NCBI GenBank assembly: GCA_027923505.1
Contig: BROI01000002.1
Span: forward strand, 744,001-808,000
Reading direction: 5' to 3'
Source: Mayamaea pseudoterrestris
Lineage: Eukaryota; Bacillariophyta; Bacillariophyceae; Sellaphorales; Sellaphoraceae
DNA: 64,000 nt
Under the pieces are notes generated by a model. It worked only from the letters and a program-made list of their open reading frames with translations, was not told the DNA's origin and made no database searches. Shown here piece after piece: positions 31,601 to 42,330 of this stretch. Position 1 is the stretch's first letter. Each line of letters starts with the position of its first letter. Position numbers and translations under genes: made by a program.

Positions 31601-34093
31601 ATGGAAACGATTGCGGCTGCTGCTCCGACGGAAGAAATCGTGAGCGATCCTTCGCCGGAAGAAGCGGATATGAAGGCACCAACGATCACAGATCCTGCCC
31701 CTATCAATGGAGACGAACAAGTAGATTCTGCTGCTGCTGAAGATGAACAAACTCCTGCGGAAACTCGTACCGTCGAGGAGCAAACTGGGTTGCCGCCAGG
31801 CGCGACCTATATTTCGGCCCCTCCAGCGCTTACTGCAGAAAATGATGACGACGACGACGGAGAAGATCTCTTTGGAGACTCGGATGAAGACGACGACGAT
31901 GATGACGATGAAGAAGAAACTAGTTCTGCTGCCCCAATCGAAACTGTTGCATCCTCGCCTCCTCCTGTTGCCAACGGCGGTAATGACGCAGCTGCTGCTG
32001 CAACTTCTCCTCCGCCAGACAGCAGCAACAACCCCATTGACGAAATCGTATCTGAACCAAAATTGGCTTCCATTCCCCGCAAGCAGCCATCAACTCCAAC
32101 GTCAGCTGCTTCACCTCCAGCAGCAGCAAAGACTTTCTCCTCACCACCATCCACTACTTCGACTGCCGCTTCGTTTGGTCTACCCTCCACGACCAAGATT
32201 CCCAAGTCCGTCACGCCCCAAATTCTCAACGGCAAGCTACTCGACTTACTCAAAACGCTTCCGGTGCACATGATGAACGACGCCCTTCAAGAGTACGACG
32301 ACGCCGTGGACGTGAAGGGCTACTCGTCCATTCGCAACCACGGCGCCTACTTGCATGGCGTGGTCAAGCGCTACGTGAGTGTCCAGGAGCGAGCGAATAG
32401 TGAAGGCTCCAACGTGTTGCCCATGGGCGAGTCGCTCACGCCGACGATCAACGAGCGACTGGAGCAATTGGTTTCGTCCGGATTTTGTACGCGGGATGAA
32501 ATGAACGATAAAGTCAAGAGTAAAATTCGCATGCTTTCGGAAAAGGATGCGCTCTTTGCTTTGGATGAGTTGCGTACGGTGGATCGGGCGTCCATTCGCA
32601 ACTTTGGTTCCTACTTTATGGGTAAGTATGAGAAGAGATGGATCGATGGATGATGGGAAAATTGTCCTTACAAGAAATGTTTTGGTGTCTCACTCTCATG
32701 CTATTCTTTTACAGGTATTCTCAATCGGTACATGCGTGGAGATGTTACTTCCAAGGCTCGTCCTTCACACCATGAACAACCGTCCGAGCGCCACCAGCAG
32801 CGCGGTGGCAGAACCAAGGATCGTCAGTATCGTGATTCAGCGTCCAATTTTCATCCTCCTGATCGCGATCGGTCTAGGGATCGTTACGGCAATGAGGGCA
32901 TGCGTCAGCCAAATCCATATGGACCTCCTCAGCCGCAAGCTTACGACAATCGTCAAAATGCGTATACGCAGCCGCCACAGCCTCCTCAGTGGCAGCAGAT
33001 GAATCAGCAGGCGCCGCCAAACAATCGTTCCATGATGCCTGGAAATCAGCAGGGACACATGTCTGGGAATTACGATAATAGTTACTTGCCACCTCTTCCA
33101 GCACAAGCGCCACCGCAGCAGCAGCAGCCGTATCAGATGCAAATGAACAGCAACTCGAGTAACAATCCCATGTTCAACTCGCAAGGATATCCCCCGCAGA
33201 ACTTGCAGCAGCAGCAACCTCCTTCCTCGTTCGATAATAATCAAACCTACTATCAGAACCCGCAATCAATGATTGGACAGTCGCAGCAACAGCATCCGCC
33301 ATCTCAGTACGGCATGCAGCAGATGCCCCCGCAGATGAACCAGCCACCGGCTGTATACTCGCCGCCGCAACAACAACCGCAAACGGGATATGGTGCTAGT
33401 GGCCCAATGATGAACAGCCACCAGGTTGGAGGCGGCCCCGGAATTGTGCCTGGTTCGTACGGCCCATCGTCTGGTGCCGGGCCTCATGGATTACCCGGGT
33501 CATATAATCCTCCTACTGGTAGTAATTGGCAGCAACAGCCGCCGCCGCAGCTCGATATTATGGGTCTTGCGGACAAGGCTGCGTCAGCTGTTCAGGCGTT
33601 ATCCTCGCAAAGGGGAATGCCGCAGCAGCACCATCAGCATCACCAACCTCCACCAATGATGAGCAATTATGGAGCGCCATCTATGAGCCAACAGCCAATG
33701 CCAGGACAGTATCAACCGTACGGCGGCGGCGCACCTAGTAGTGGCTTGCCTCCCATGGCGCATCCAGGCATGCAACAGCCATCTTACCAAACTGCAACGG
33801 GTCCGCCACAAATGCAGCAGCAGGGCAACGATGCTTTTAAACGACGCACTCAAGCGAGGATAGAAGATCTACCTCCGTCGGTTCAGTACGCTGTGCAGAA
33901 CATCCAGGCCACTGGAGCCGTCGATGGTCCACTTGATCCGGGCATTCTGGGCATGATCTTCGATCTTCCAGAAGATCTGGCCCTAGGTGCGATCCAGCGC
34001 TTTTCTGCTATTGATCGGAGCGCCATGCGAAGCAAGACGGCGTATTTGGCTGGACTCTTGCGACGCGAACTGGAGAAGATTAATCGACGTTAA
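31601..34093 (+). CDS. Q/P-rich protein with three hnRNP-Q-acidic-like modules
   Basis: Two exons (31601-32621, 32715-34093) give 799 residues. The first 200 residues are acidic and Ser/Thr/Pro-rich (an EDDDDDG tract). Two helical modules follow: [20 protein letters not shown] ending [15 protein letters not shown], and [20 protein letters not shown] ending FGSYFMGILNRYM, split by the intron. A third is at the C terminus: [13 protein letters not shown] ending [16 protein letters not shown]. The pattern, L..LP...A...L..F........IRN..AYL.G...R, matches the acidic (NURR) domain of hnRNP Q/R and related proteins. Between modules 2 and 3 lie about 350 residues rich in Gln, Pro, Asn, Gly and Met, a prion-like linker. 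No RRM is present. An RNP-granule scaffold role is inference. Confidence 0.8.
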
Positions 34094-34191
34094 TATTGTT
34101 TAGTCTATAGCACTCGTACGTCATGTTTATTGTTCTGTAAACCATGATCGTGTTTGGCCATTCCAAATATTTTAACTTTACTCGCTAATTA

Positions 34192-37100
34192 TTATTTACT
34201 CATGAGCTGTCGAACGCCTTCCCAGTCGCCAGGTGGTATACGATTCCGTCGTTGCATATATTGGATGAGGCATCTACAAGCGCCATCTCCGAATGAATTT
34301 CGAACGCGTATGACCTCTTCATCGTCGCAAGTCTCATCAAAGAGCTGATCCTCCATATTTTCGTTATCAAGGTCGATGTAGCCTTCTTCGAGTACGGTTC
34401 GTATCATAATATTGTCGGCTTCCCTTAGTATCTTGCAAGCAGATTCCCACTTGCCCTCTAAGTAGAGATCGACCCCTTCTTTAAAGGTATGCATGAAGTC
34501 GGCGGTGACGTGTTGTCGCATGGCCTTGAGGTCCTGATCAGTTTCCCATATGGCACTTGAGTACAGTTCAGCGTCAAGGTCAGCAAGCTCAGGCGGCCGC
34601 TCAAAGAGGAAAAAGTTGACGCCTTCGTATCGCGCATCATATGTAAAGATCCGCTGTGGTACACTGCTGCCTTTAACAAAAACGGTATCAAGATGCCGCA
34701 GTTTCTGCCGCGCAGCTCGCGACATCAATTCTTCAACAGCTTGGCTCATGAGAAGTGTGACACCATATTGCTTGGAGGCGCTCATCATTCTAGACGCCAT
34801 GTTGACGTGAGGCGAAAGATATGTGGCGTCAATTTTGTGTTCGCTTCCCACGGCTCCTTCAACTGCCCAACCAGCATCCATGCCGTAGATAGCACTGGCG
34901 AAGTATGCGCCAACACCACCACCGAGGCGAAAATCCTGACGCCAACTCTGCAACTTCCGATCGCGATGAATCCCAGCAAAAGACTTTAACAAACCCAACA
35001 AAGCTCTATCTGTAAAAGCCTGGATGCCTGGTAAGCTTGCCAGAGCAACCTGACCCTCCGTTGCGTCCGTTGCATTTCGCTTCTTCATCTGCTTCATTTT
35101 AGCTTTCATACTGCGTGTGACTTTGGTGCTGGTGTTAAAAACGACATCTGTCGCCCTTTTCTTCTTGTCATGTACATCGGTGAAGTCTCCGATACGGAAA
35201 ACCATTAAGAACGCGCCACCCAAGTTTTTGTTGCATTGTCCAGAATCACCAAGAGCCCACCTGTATACCTCCTCGTGCACCACCTTTGCAACATCATTTA
35301 TAAGGATTAATACATCATTACCAAGATCCAAAACTCGCGAGAAATCGTTTACAGCGACAAAACCAAACAGAGCATAGACGCGTTTGCCCGGAACAGTAGG
35401 ATTAAAAACCACGGTGGCTCCAGCCTCCGTGCGAGCAAGGTTAGCGGAAATAATTCCAGCACCAGCGACTCCCCAACACTTTCTCAAAAGATCGGCAATC
35501 TTGGAAATTGCAGTTATGAGCTGCTCAGTTTCATAATTTCCAAGCTGGTCACCGCCTTCGGGTATCAATGCGTCAGCATGCGCGAGTGGATTCTCAGCAT
35601 CTGATGAGGGACAGGTGACATGAGCTCCGCAACAAAGAGATAGACGTACAAAAGCAACTAACATATACCACTTACATCTCACGACAATTTTCAGCATGCG
35701 CCTCAGCGGTTCCAAAACAAGCCGTGCAATGTCGCCTCGCATTACTGCGAGCGAGGATAATGTTAAAACGAGCATGCATACCATCAGTATGAAAAGAGTC
35801 AACATGCTATCACATGGAAATGCATATTTTGTCAGATGTGCGATTCGTAATAGCGCAATAGCGCATCATGTTGATAGTTACTTACGTGAAAGAAATTACA
35901 TCGCCTTGTTCCATAAAGGCAGTCACTTGGAAGTCTGCCGTGCCCAACCCAAAATCAACAGCTATGTCCTCATTTACTTGCGTGTATTCGACGATACCCT
36001 CAACGCGAGCTCCGAGTCTTTCGGCAAAATATTCTGATGAAGCTAGGGAGGGATCAAGTGGATTGAAAGTGGCCCAAAATTCACATTGGCTCACCTTGGA
36101 CAAAGACTCAGGACATGCGGTTATGACTCCCGAAGCCTCTTGCCAGTCACATCGAACAGGCAGAACTTGCGCCCAGAGAAGCAAAGGAATATCATACGTG
36201 CCACCTTGTTCGTCAATCTTATAGTCAGTTGTCGCTTGAGCTGTGCTCTCTACCCATGAAAAAACAGCGTTGCGCAGATAATCGCATTCATCGGTAGAGT
36301 TGGAAAGCAAATTATTCTGCGCGAGTAACTTAACCAGCTTATCGGAAGATTGATTGGATGATCCTAATGTATAAATAACAGGATAGACAGCGACCATCAA
36401 CATACTAGCACAGAAACCAAGTGAGTGAGTGTTTAAACCATGCAAGGAATGTCACGGAAAAACTTACAGTAGCGCCAGAGATCGATGAGTGTTGACGGCC
36501 ACAAGTGATGTCCCTATGTTTGCGGCCTTCTTGAGCTGTCGATCATGGGCCGATGTGGGCCCTGTGGGTGCATCCTTGTCAGTTTCGTCCTGTCAAATAC
36601 GAACGAGATATTTTTTAGTAAGTACGGAGCAGTAGTAGACGAAAGTCAGACAATTGTTGCAGAGTGTAGAGCGTACCTCCAATAGAGTTGGAGATTTTCT
36701 AAACCAACTTCGAGCTGCTGTGCCCGACTCTGGTCCCCCCACAAATATAGTTTGAAGAAGAGCTAACAAGAAATAAAGTCGTAAGTACGACCAGTTCCTT
36801 TCGCTAGAAATACACGAACATCGCGCAGCGTACTTACTCGTTCCTTGTCCATCTAAGTCTTCGTCAAACATGCTTCGAATCCACATTTGCTTCCAATGAC
36901 GAATAAGTGCAAACATTCGCAAAAACATCAATCCAATGACAAACCGTCCTTGTGTCATTTTGACTCTCGTGGACCCTGTGACTGCCAACATTGCGGCATG
37001 CTGCATACTGAAGGCGACGCTTCCAGGTGCATCGCATCTATCGCGCAAAATACATGGCATTTCAGGAATGAATAGGATCAATGCGAGCGATTCACAAAAT

Positions 37101-38852
37101 AGATGAAAACTGTCAACGTGTCGTGCAATAGATGGCTGGAAGGCTCGCTCTGATTTAACAGCTTGATTGTAGTCCCAAGGTCGCGTCAGATACTCAAAGA
37201 AAAGTTCCACGACGAGAACGCACCATACAACTCTGAAAATATTTCGAGTCGGTGAGAAATCACAAACGGTGTTCGATGACGCAACGAGCAACTTACAGTT
37301 CCAATACTGCGGATGCGCGATCCTTCGAAGGCGGTAGGAACGCGTAGGTAAACGGCTCAATCATGAGATATATAAAGCTACAGAAAACCAGCAGATTAAT
37401 GCACGTCAACTTGATTCGGCAGCCATAGCCACGTTCGCCCGTCAAAACGTGTGTTGCAACCGTCTTGGCCGATTTTCTCGTGTCAACAAACCATGGAATG
37501 AGATTGTACACAACGAATCTATCCCACCATTCCATAACAAGTTCTAGCCTTGACGCCATTCGTATATCCTTCTTCAGCTCCTCATCAGTATTAGCAACCG
37601 CCCGCGTCGTTCGCTTGGCAGCTTCCTCGGCCGCTTCCAAACCCGCCGATCCACCAGCGCACGGCTCCATCCATTGCGGATCAGCTCGTTGCTCGGTCCC
37701 AGTGTCGTGGCGCCGCACCGTGTAGTATCGCTCATCCTCATCAAAGTGAACCGTTACAACCGTGCAAAGCACAAAATTGTACGGCCCATTTCGCTCAGGC
37801 TCCGTTTTGCCTTCTCGAGCAGAATATCCATACATGTTGACTGGATCAATTGAAAAATCCATGGGGTCATCCTCATGGTTTGTAATGTTCAGCAGCGTGA
37901 GCATGCAAAGAACCGCTTCGTCTTGTCCAAACTGAGTCGTCCGCAAGGACGGAACCGACGCGGACGCTGCCACGACCGAGGCAGCCGCTAGTACATTGTC
38001 CCAGTCTGCCGACGATCCATCCCCAAGTCGATGGACGGCGTCGGACATGTTGAATCGACTGCTTCCGCCACTGCTGCTGTTTGTAAGGTTGGACATGCGA
38101 CTGTGACGATGCTGCTGTATTGAAAAACGAGTCGACTGCGTAATGGATTGATGGCGTCTTCTGCGATGGTTCATACTACCCATGCTAGAGTTTTGATCAT
38201 CCGAAAGTGCGCTGAGTTGCGACTGAATCGACGGTCGAAGGTAAACGTGCGGTCGACGCCCGCCCCGACGAGCACTGGTGCGAATTTCATCCGGCGAACC
38301 GACAGTGGGACGCCGGGTAAGCGGCGGTGTCATTAATAGTTCACTACTTGATCCTCCCGGAAGAGGTGCCGACTTGATTGTCCGCCCTCCAGAACTTCCT
38401 GAAAGGCGAATGGAATTGTCTCGTCGCGATAAGAATTTGCCCAATCGTTGGATTGACTTTGTCGACGAGCTTGGCGTGCTGGGAGTCATTGGCGACAAGC
38501 CACTCACGTCATCAGCTGCATAGCGCAAATGAGCGCTGCTTCCTATTTCTTCAGGAAGAGATTCCGTTCCTTCGTAAAGAGGTTGCAGTGAGTTTGATGA
38601 AGCAAGCATGTCATCCATGGAGCCTTCCGTATAGGATGCAATTGATTCGGATCCTTCATGATGTTCGTAACCATAAACGTCTTCCTCGTAGCCATAATCG
38701 GGAACAGTCTCTCCTTTATCATATCCTTGCTCCATGTCCTCATAGTCTTCGTCAAGTTCGTCCTCGCCCTCGCTGTCAAGCTCCGCCATTCTCTGAGCGG
38801 CTTCGGCCATTTCATCGAGGAGCGACCCTCGCTTGCTGCTTCTCTTTGGCAT
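34192..38852 (-). CDS. Voltage-sensor-like membrane protein fused to a class III (pseudo)cyclase
   Basis: Seven exons on the minus strand: 38852-37297, 37232-36838, 36762-36677, 36589-36468, 36404-35886, 35806-35676 and 35600-34192 (1,405 residues; all phases agree). Order: a 470-residue acidic, Ser-rich cytosolic N terminus; four hydrophobic helices about 480-640, the fourth being Arg-bearing (FVIGLMFLRMFALIRHWKQM); a fifth helix ending LMLMVAVYPVIYTL; a 150-residue ectodomain with several cysteines; a sixth helix (MLTLFILMVCMLVLTLSS), then a linker DIARLVLEPLRRML; a class III cyclase fold (YALFGFVAVNDFSRV, KNLGGAFLMVF, WAVEGAVGSEHKIDATYL, SPHVNMASRM). Where active cyclases have Asp (FADI or CDIR; GD), this has Ala and Gly, so both metal-binding residues appear lost while the Asn and Arg of VN.ASR remain. 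The earlier frame up to 39008 is probably 5' UTR. It may act as a regulatory partner of an active cyclase. Confidence 0.85.
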
Positions 38853-39149
38853 AGTACCCTTTCGTCTATTGCGAGTACTGTGTAATATGCAACTACCGTA
38901 TGTACCAGCAGGTGTACTCTGGTCATGCAAAAGAATCCGGCCTGCGAAAGCACTGTGGCATCGCGAGGGACATTCATTCATAAGGAGAGCCGATGGGACA
39001 TCAATCAATGCGCGCCAGCCATGCTTTGCTTTTAACTTGATCCTTAACTGTGATTCGGTCTGAATCAGTCGTCATCACCATGGGCCGTCCAGATCCTCCG
39101 CGGCAAATCAAGCGCTGCTTGCTTTTGTTGAATAGACTGTGAGAGAAGT

Positions 39150-40743
39150 ATGATGATTACAGCTCGACGAGCAATCCTTCAAAAGGCGACTGCTGCCCGA
39201 GGAGTCCGAGCTGCGTCGTCGGAAGCAGCCAAAATGGTGACGGGGTGCGTGAATCAAGTGGATGGAGTGATGGAGCGAACTAATATTCTGTGATATATTG
39301 ACTAACTCCTGCTATTTCATATACAACCTTCTATGTAAACGGCGTCATATCTGCAGTACATTCAACTTCCTTTCCGATCAGGACCGCATCTTTACCAACC
39401 TTTACGGCGAGCAGGACTGGCGATTGGCCGACGCCACCAAGCGCGGCGACTGGCACTTGACCAAGGAAATCATGTGCATGGGCCCCGATTGGATCGTTCA
39501 GGAGATCAAGGATTCTGGATTGCGCGGCCGCGGAGGCGCCGGCTTTCCATCCGGACTCAAGTGGTCCTTCATGCCCAAGGTGACCGATGGACGGCCGTCC
39601 TTTCTATGTGTCAATGCCGACGAGTCGGAACCAGGTACCTGCAAGGATCGCGAAATTATGCGCAAGGATCCGCACAAGCTTGTGGAAGGATGCTTGATTG
39701 CGGGTTATGCCATGCGCGCGAGAGCGGCTTACATTTATATTCGCGGCGAGTACTTCAATGAGGCTGTCGTTATGGATGAGGCGATTCATGAAGCGTATGC
39801 GGCAGGTTTGATTGGAAAGAATGCCTGCGGATCGGGATATGACTTTGATATCTACTTGCATCGTGGAGCTGGAGCGTACATTTGCGGAGAAGAAACGGCG
39901 CTGATTGAGAGTCTTGAGGGAAAGCAAGGCAAGCCTCGCCTCAAGCCGCCATTTCCGGCTGGTGTTGGCGTCTTTGGATGTCCCTCGACTGTTACCAACG
40001 TTGAAACGGTTGCCGTCGCTCCTACCATTCTCCGTCGGGGTGCCAGTTGGTTTGCATCATTCGGCAATGAGAACAACCGCGGTACCAAGCTCTTTGCAAT
40101 TAGTGGACACGTGAAGAACCCCATTGTCGTTGAGGAAAGCATGTCGATTCCGTTGCGAGACTTGATTGAAAAGCATTGCGGAGGCATGCGTCACGGATGG
40201 GACAGCGTTCAAGCCTGCATTCCAGGTGGATCGTCAGTCCCCGTCCTGAGCAAGCCTCAATGTGACGAAGCAATCATGGAGTTTGATGACCTTCGCGCCA
40301 AGGGGTCGGGTCTTGGAACGGCTGCTGTCACCATGTTTGACAATACCGTTGACATGGTCGGCGCCATTCGTCGCTTGTCACATTTTTACAAGCACGAGTC
40401 ATGCGGGCAATGCACGCCATGTCGCGAAGGTACTGGCTGGCTCGAGGACATTTTGATTCGCATGGAAAAGGGTGACGCCGACAAGCGTGAGATTCCCATG
40501 CTTGAGGAGATTTCGCGACAGATTGAAGGACACACAATTTGTGCGCTTGGTGACGCTGCCGCCTGGCCAGTGCAAGGTTTGTTGAGGCATTTCAAAAAGG
40601 ACATTGAGGACCGCATTGATGATCCAAGCTCGTTTGATGCAGAAGCTGCCTTCCAAAAGGCATACAGTGGAGATCCATTTGCCAACCACAACTGGGTTAA
40701 GAAGCATGGTGGTGGCTTGGCGTACGGTAGCGCCAAGGCTTAG
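39150..40743 (+). CDS. NDUFV1: NADH dehydrogenase (complex I) 51 kDa flavoprotein subunit
   Basis: A short first exon from 39150 ([20 protein letters not shown], a basic mitochondrial presequence) joins a main exon starting at 39357. I favour a donor at 39248 (GTGAAT), which keeps [17 protein letters not shown] in frame; another junction is possible. The subunit holds FMN and the N3 4Fe4S cluster and oxidises NADH at the tip of complex I. Visible motifs: FMN/NADH region [16 protein letters not shown] and [38 protein letters not shown]; cluster ligands [12 protein letters not shown] plus [16 protein letters not shown]. The length (about 500 residues) is as usual. Confidence 0.95.
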
Positions 40744-41088
40744 GGTTGCTGCGGTCGGCGATGCTTTATAGAGTTTAGTGCTGTTACAACCAATCACCTA
40801 GATTTTACCGCTAGATATGCTGCAACCGCATGTTAATTTTATCATATGTCAAGGCTGGTAGTAAAAAATATGTCAGCGGGTTCACCATAACATCATTTCG
40901 TGCAACCAATGATACAGTACAGGAGCTCTAGTAACTCGCACAAATAAAAATGAAAAGCAAAGCCGGAGCGACATTAATCGACTTCATCACGCTGCCGCTC
41001 GTTTTTGTCACGTTTCCTTTGCTTACAGTTTCCATCAACACTTTCTCTTTGTTCATACGCCGGATCGAATCAACGAACATACAGCAAT
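40744..41088. other. Intergenic, 345 bases
   Basis: 3' flank of NDUFV1 and promoter of the signal peptidase subunit gene. An in-frame ATG at 41005 precedes the chosen SPCS3 start, but the intervening peptide does not resemble the family. Nothing else seen. Confidence 0.5.
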
Positions 41089-41720
41089 ATGCATACAGTG
41101 TGGGTTCGACTAAATGCCGTAGTATTCTTTGGTTTGACAGTCTTGCTTTGCTTGTCGGGCTTGGCGGCTGTTTCCAAGTTTGGCCACAGCTACAAATACA
41201 AGCCAGGTATGACTTGCGCCATTTCGAGATGCAGTAGCTGATTAGTTTTGTATTGTCTGTGTGTATATATTAAAATGTTCCCGCTCATCGTCTTTCTTAC
41301 TCATTTTGCATTGTATCAGACATTCAAACACTAAAACTGAATACACTGCGATCGCTCAAGAGCCACGGCGGCGTCGACCGAGCACTATTGAGTTTTGATT
41401 TAAAGGTCGACTTGGAACCAGCGTTTCACTGGAACATTAAACAACTTTTTGTATACGTGGTGGCCTTGTACGATTCGGAGGATGGAGAGAATGAAGTGGT
41501 TCTTTGGGACAAGATTGTGGAAGCTGCTGACGATAAACTGATTGACGAGCGAAACGTCTTTGTCAAGTATGCTTTGCTGGACAAGGGAGATGATTTGAGA
41601 GGAAAGGAGGTGACGCTGCAGCTACAATGGGATCACATGCCAATTACAGGGCTGCTGCATATGGACAAGCAACCACTGGAAGGATGCAGCAAGTTCCAGC
41701 TGCCGACGGATTACCAGTAA
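41089..41720 (+). CDS. SPCS3: Signal peptidase complex subunit 3 (SPC22/23)
   Basis: Two exons (41089-41206 and 41320-41720; phase 1 junction, KPDIQTL) give 172 residues. It starts MHTVWVRLNAVVFFGLTVLL, with a single membrane anchor (VFFGLTVLLCLSGLAAVSKF). The lumenal part has the family pattern: LSFDLKVDLEPAFHWNIKQL, FVYVVALYDSE, NEVVLWDKIV and a closing Q.QWD-type LQLQWDHMPITGLL. The complex sits in the ER membrane and removes signal peptides; this subunit is essential for its activity in yeast. Length matches the usual 165 to 190 residues. Confidence 0.93.
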
Positions 41721-42330
41721 GCGCTGGCGACTGCCGCAGTTGACTTGAGGATATAATAGACCTTTTAATGTGTTTTCGTGGGTATAGCTTGGCGTTTTAT
41801 GAATTGATTTACCGGTATTTTTTATGGTCGTAAAGTGTTTAGTGCTCGATGAAAGGTGACGAACCCTAGCTTAAAGCAAAGTGAATCCTCTCACTTTCAG
41901 TATCGTCGATAAATTGTTGTACTACATAGCTTTTGCAGTCCGCGTCTTTGCTTGGCTTCGCTTTAAAGCAAAAGTAAAAGTCGAGGACTCGAGTGATTGA
42001 GTAGCTAAAGGTACGCCGTCATAACCACTGCGACTCAAAAGGTGACACGGCGCGTCGACCATGACGACAAACAGATGGAATCCATTTTGGGCTTCCTCTC
42101 CACAACAACACAGGGACAAAGAAACAATCAAACCATCCCATCGTGCGAAACACAAGCAAAGGTGTAGAGTAGACGGAATCTGGTTGATTTAGTCAGCGAC
42201 GTAAAGTACTGGAAATCAAGTAACTCTCGAGTCGAACGTCCCTCGTATTCGCTATTGCGGCGTCTTCATTGGTTAACGCATCACTATTTTACCTTGCTGT
42301 CACAAGTTACTACTAGACGACAATCAAGAA
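41721..42330. other. Intergenic, 610 bases
   Basis: Between SPCS3 and the receptor-kinase gene. Only short open frames without family features were found. The last 100 bases should carry the kinase promoter. Confidence 0.55.

Noticed and set aside
38853-39008. Extension of the voltage-sensor-cyclase start
   Set aside because: MIDVPSALLMNECPSRC... is short and compositionally odd; MPKRSSKRGSLLDEM at 38852 leads straight into the conserved acidic region.
39298-39356. Upstream in-frame part of the NDUFV1 main exon
   Set aside because: The peptide before [12 protein letters not shown] lacks the family pattern and the frame is preceded by a stop at the end of the intron; the presequence exon at 39150 fits better.
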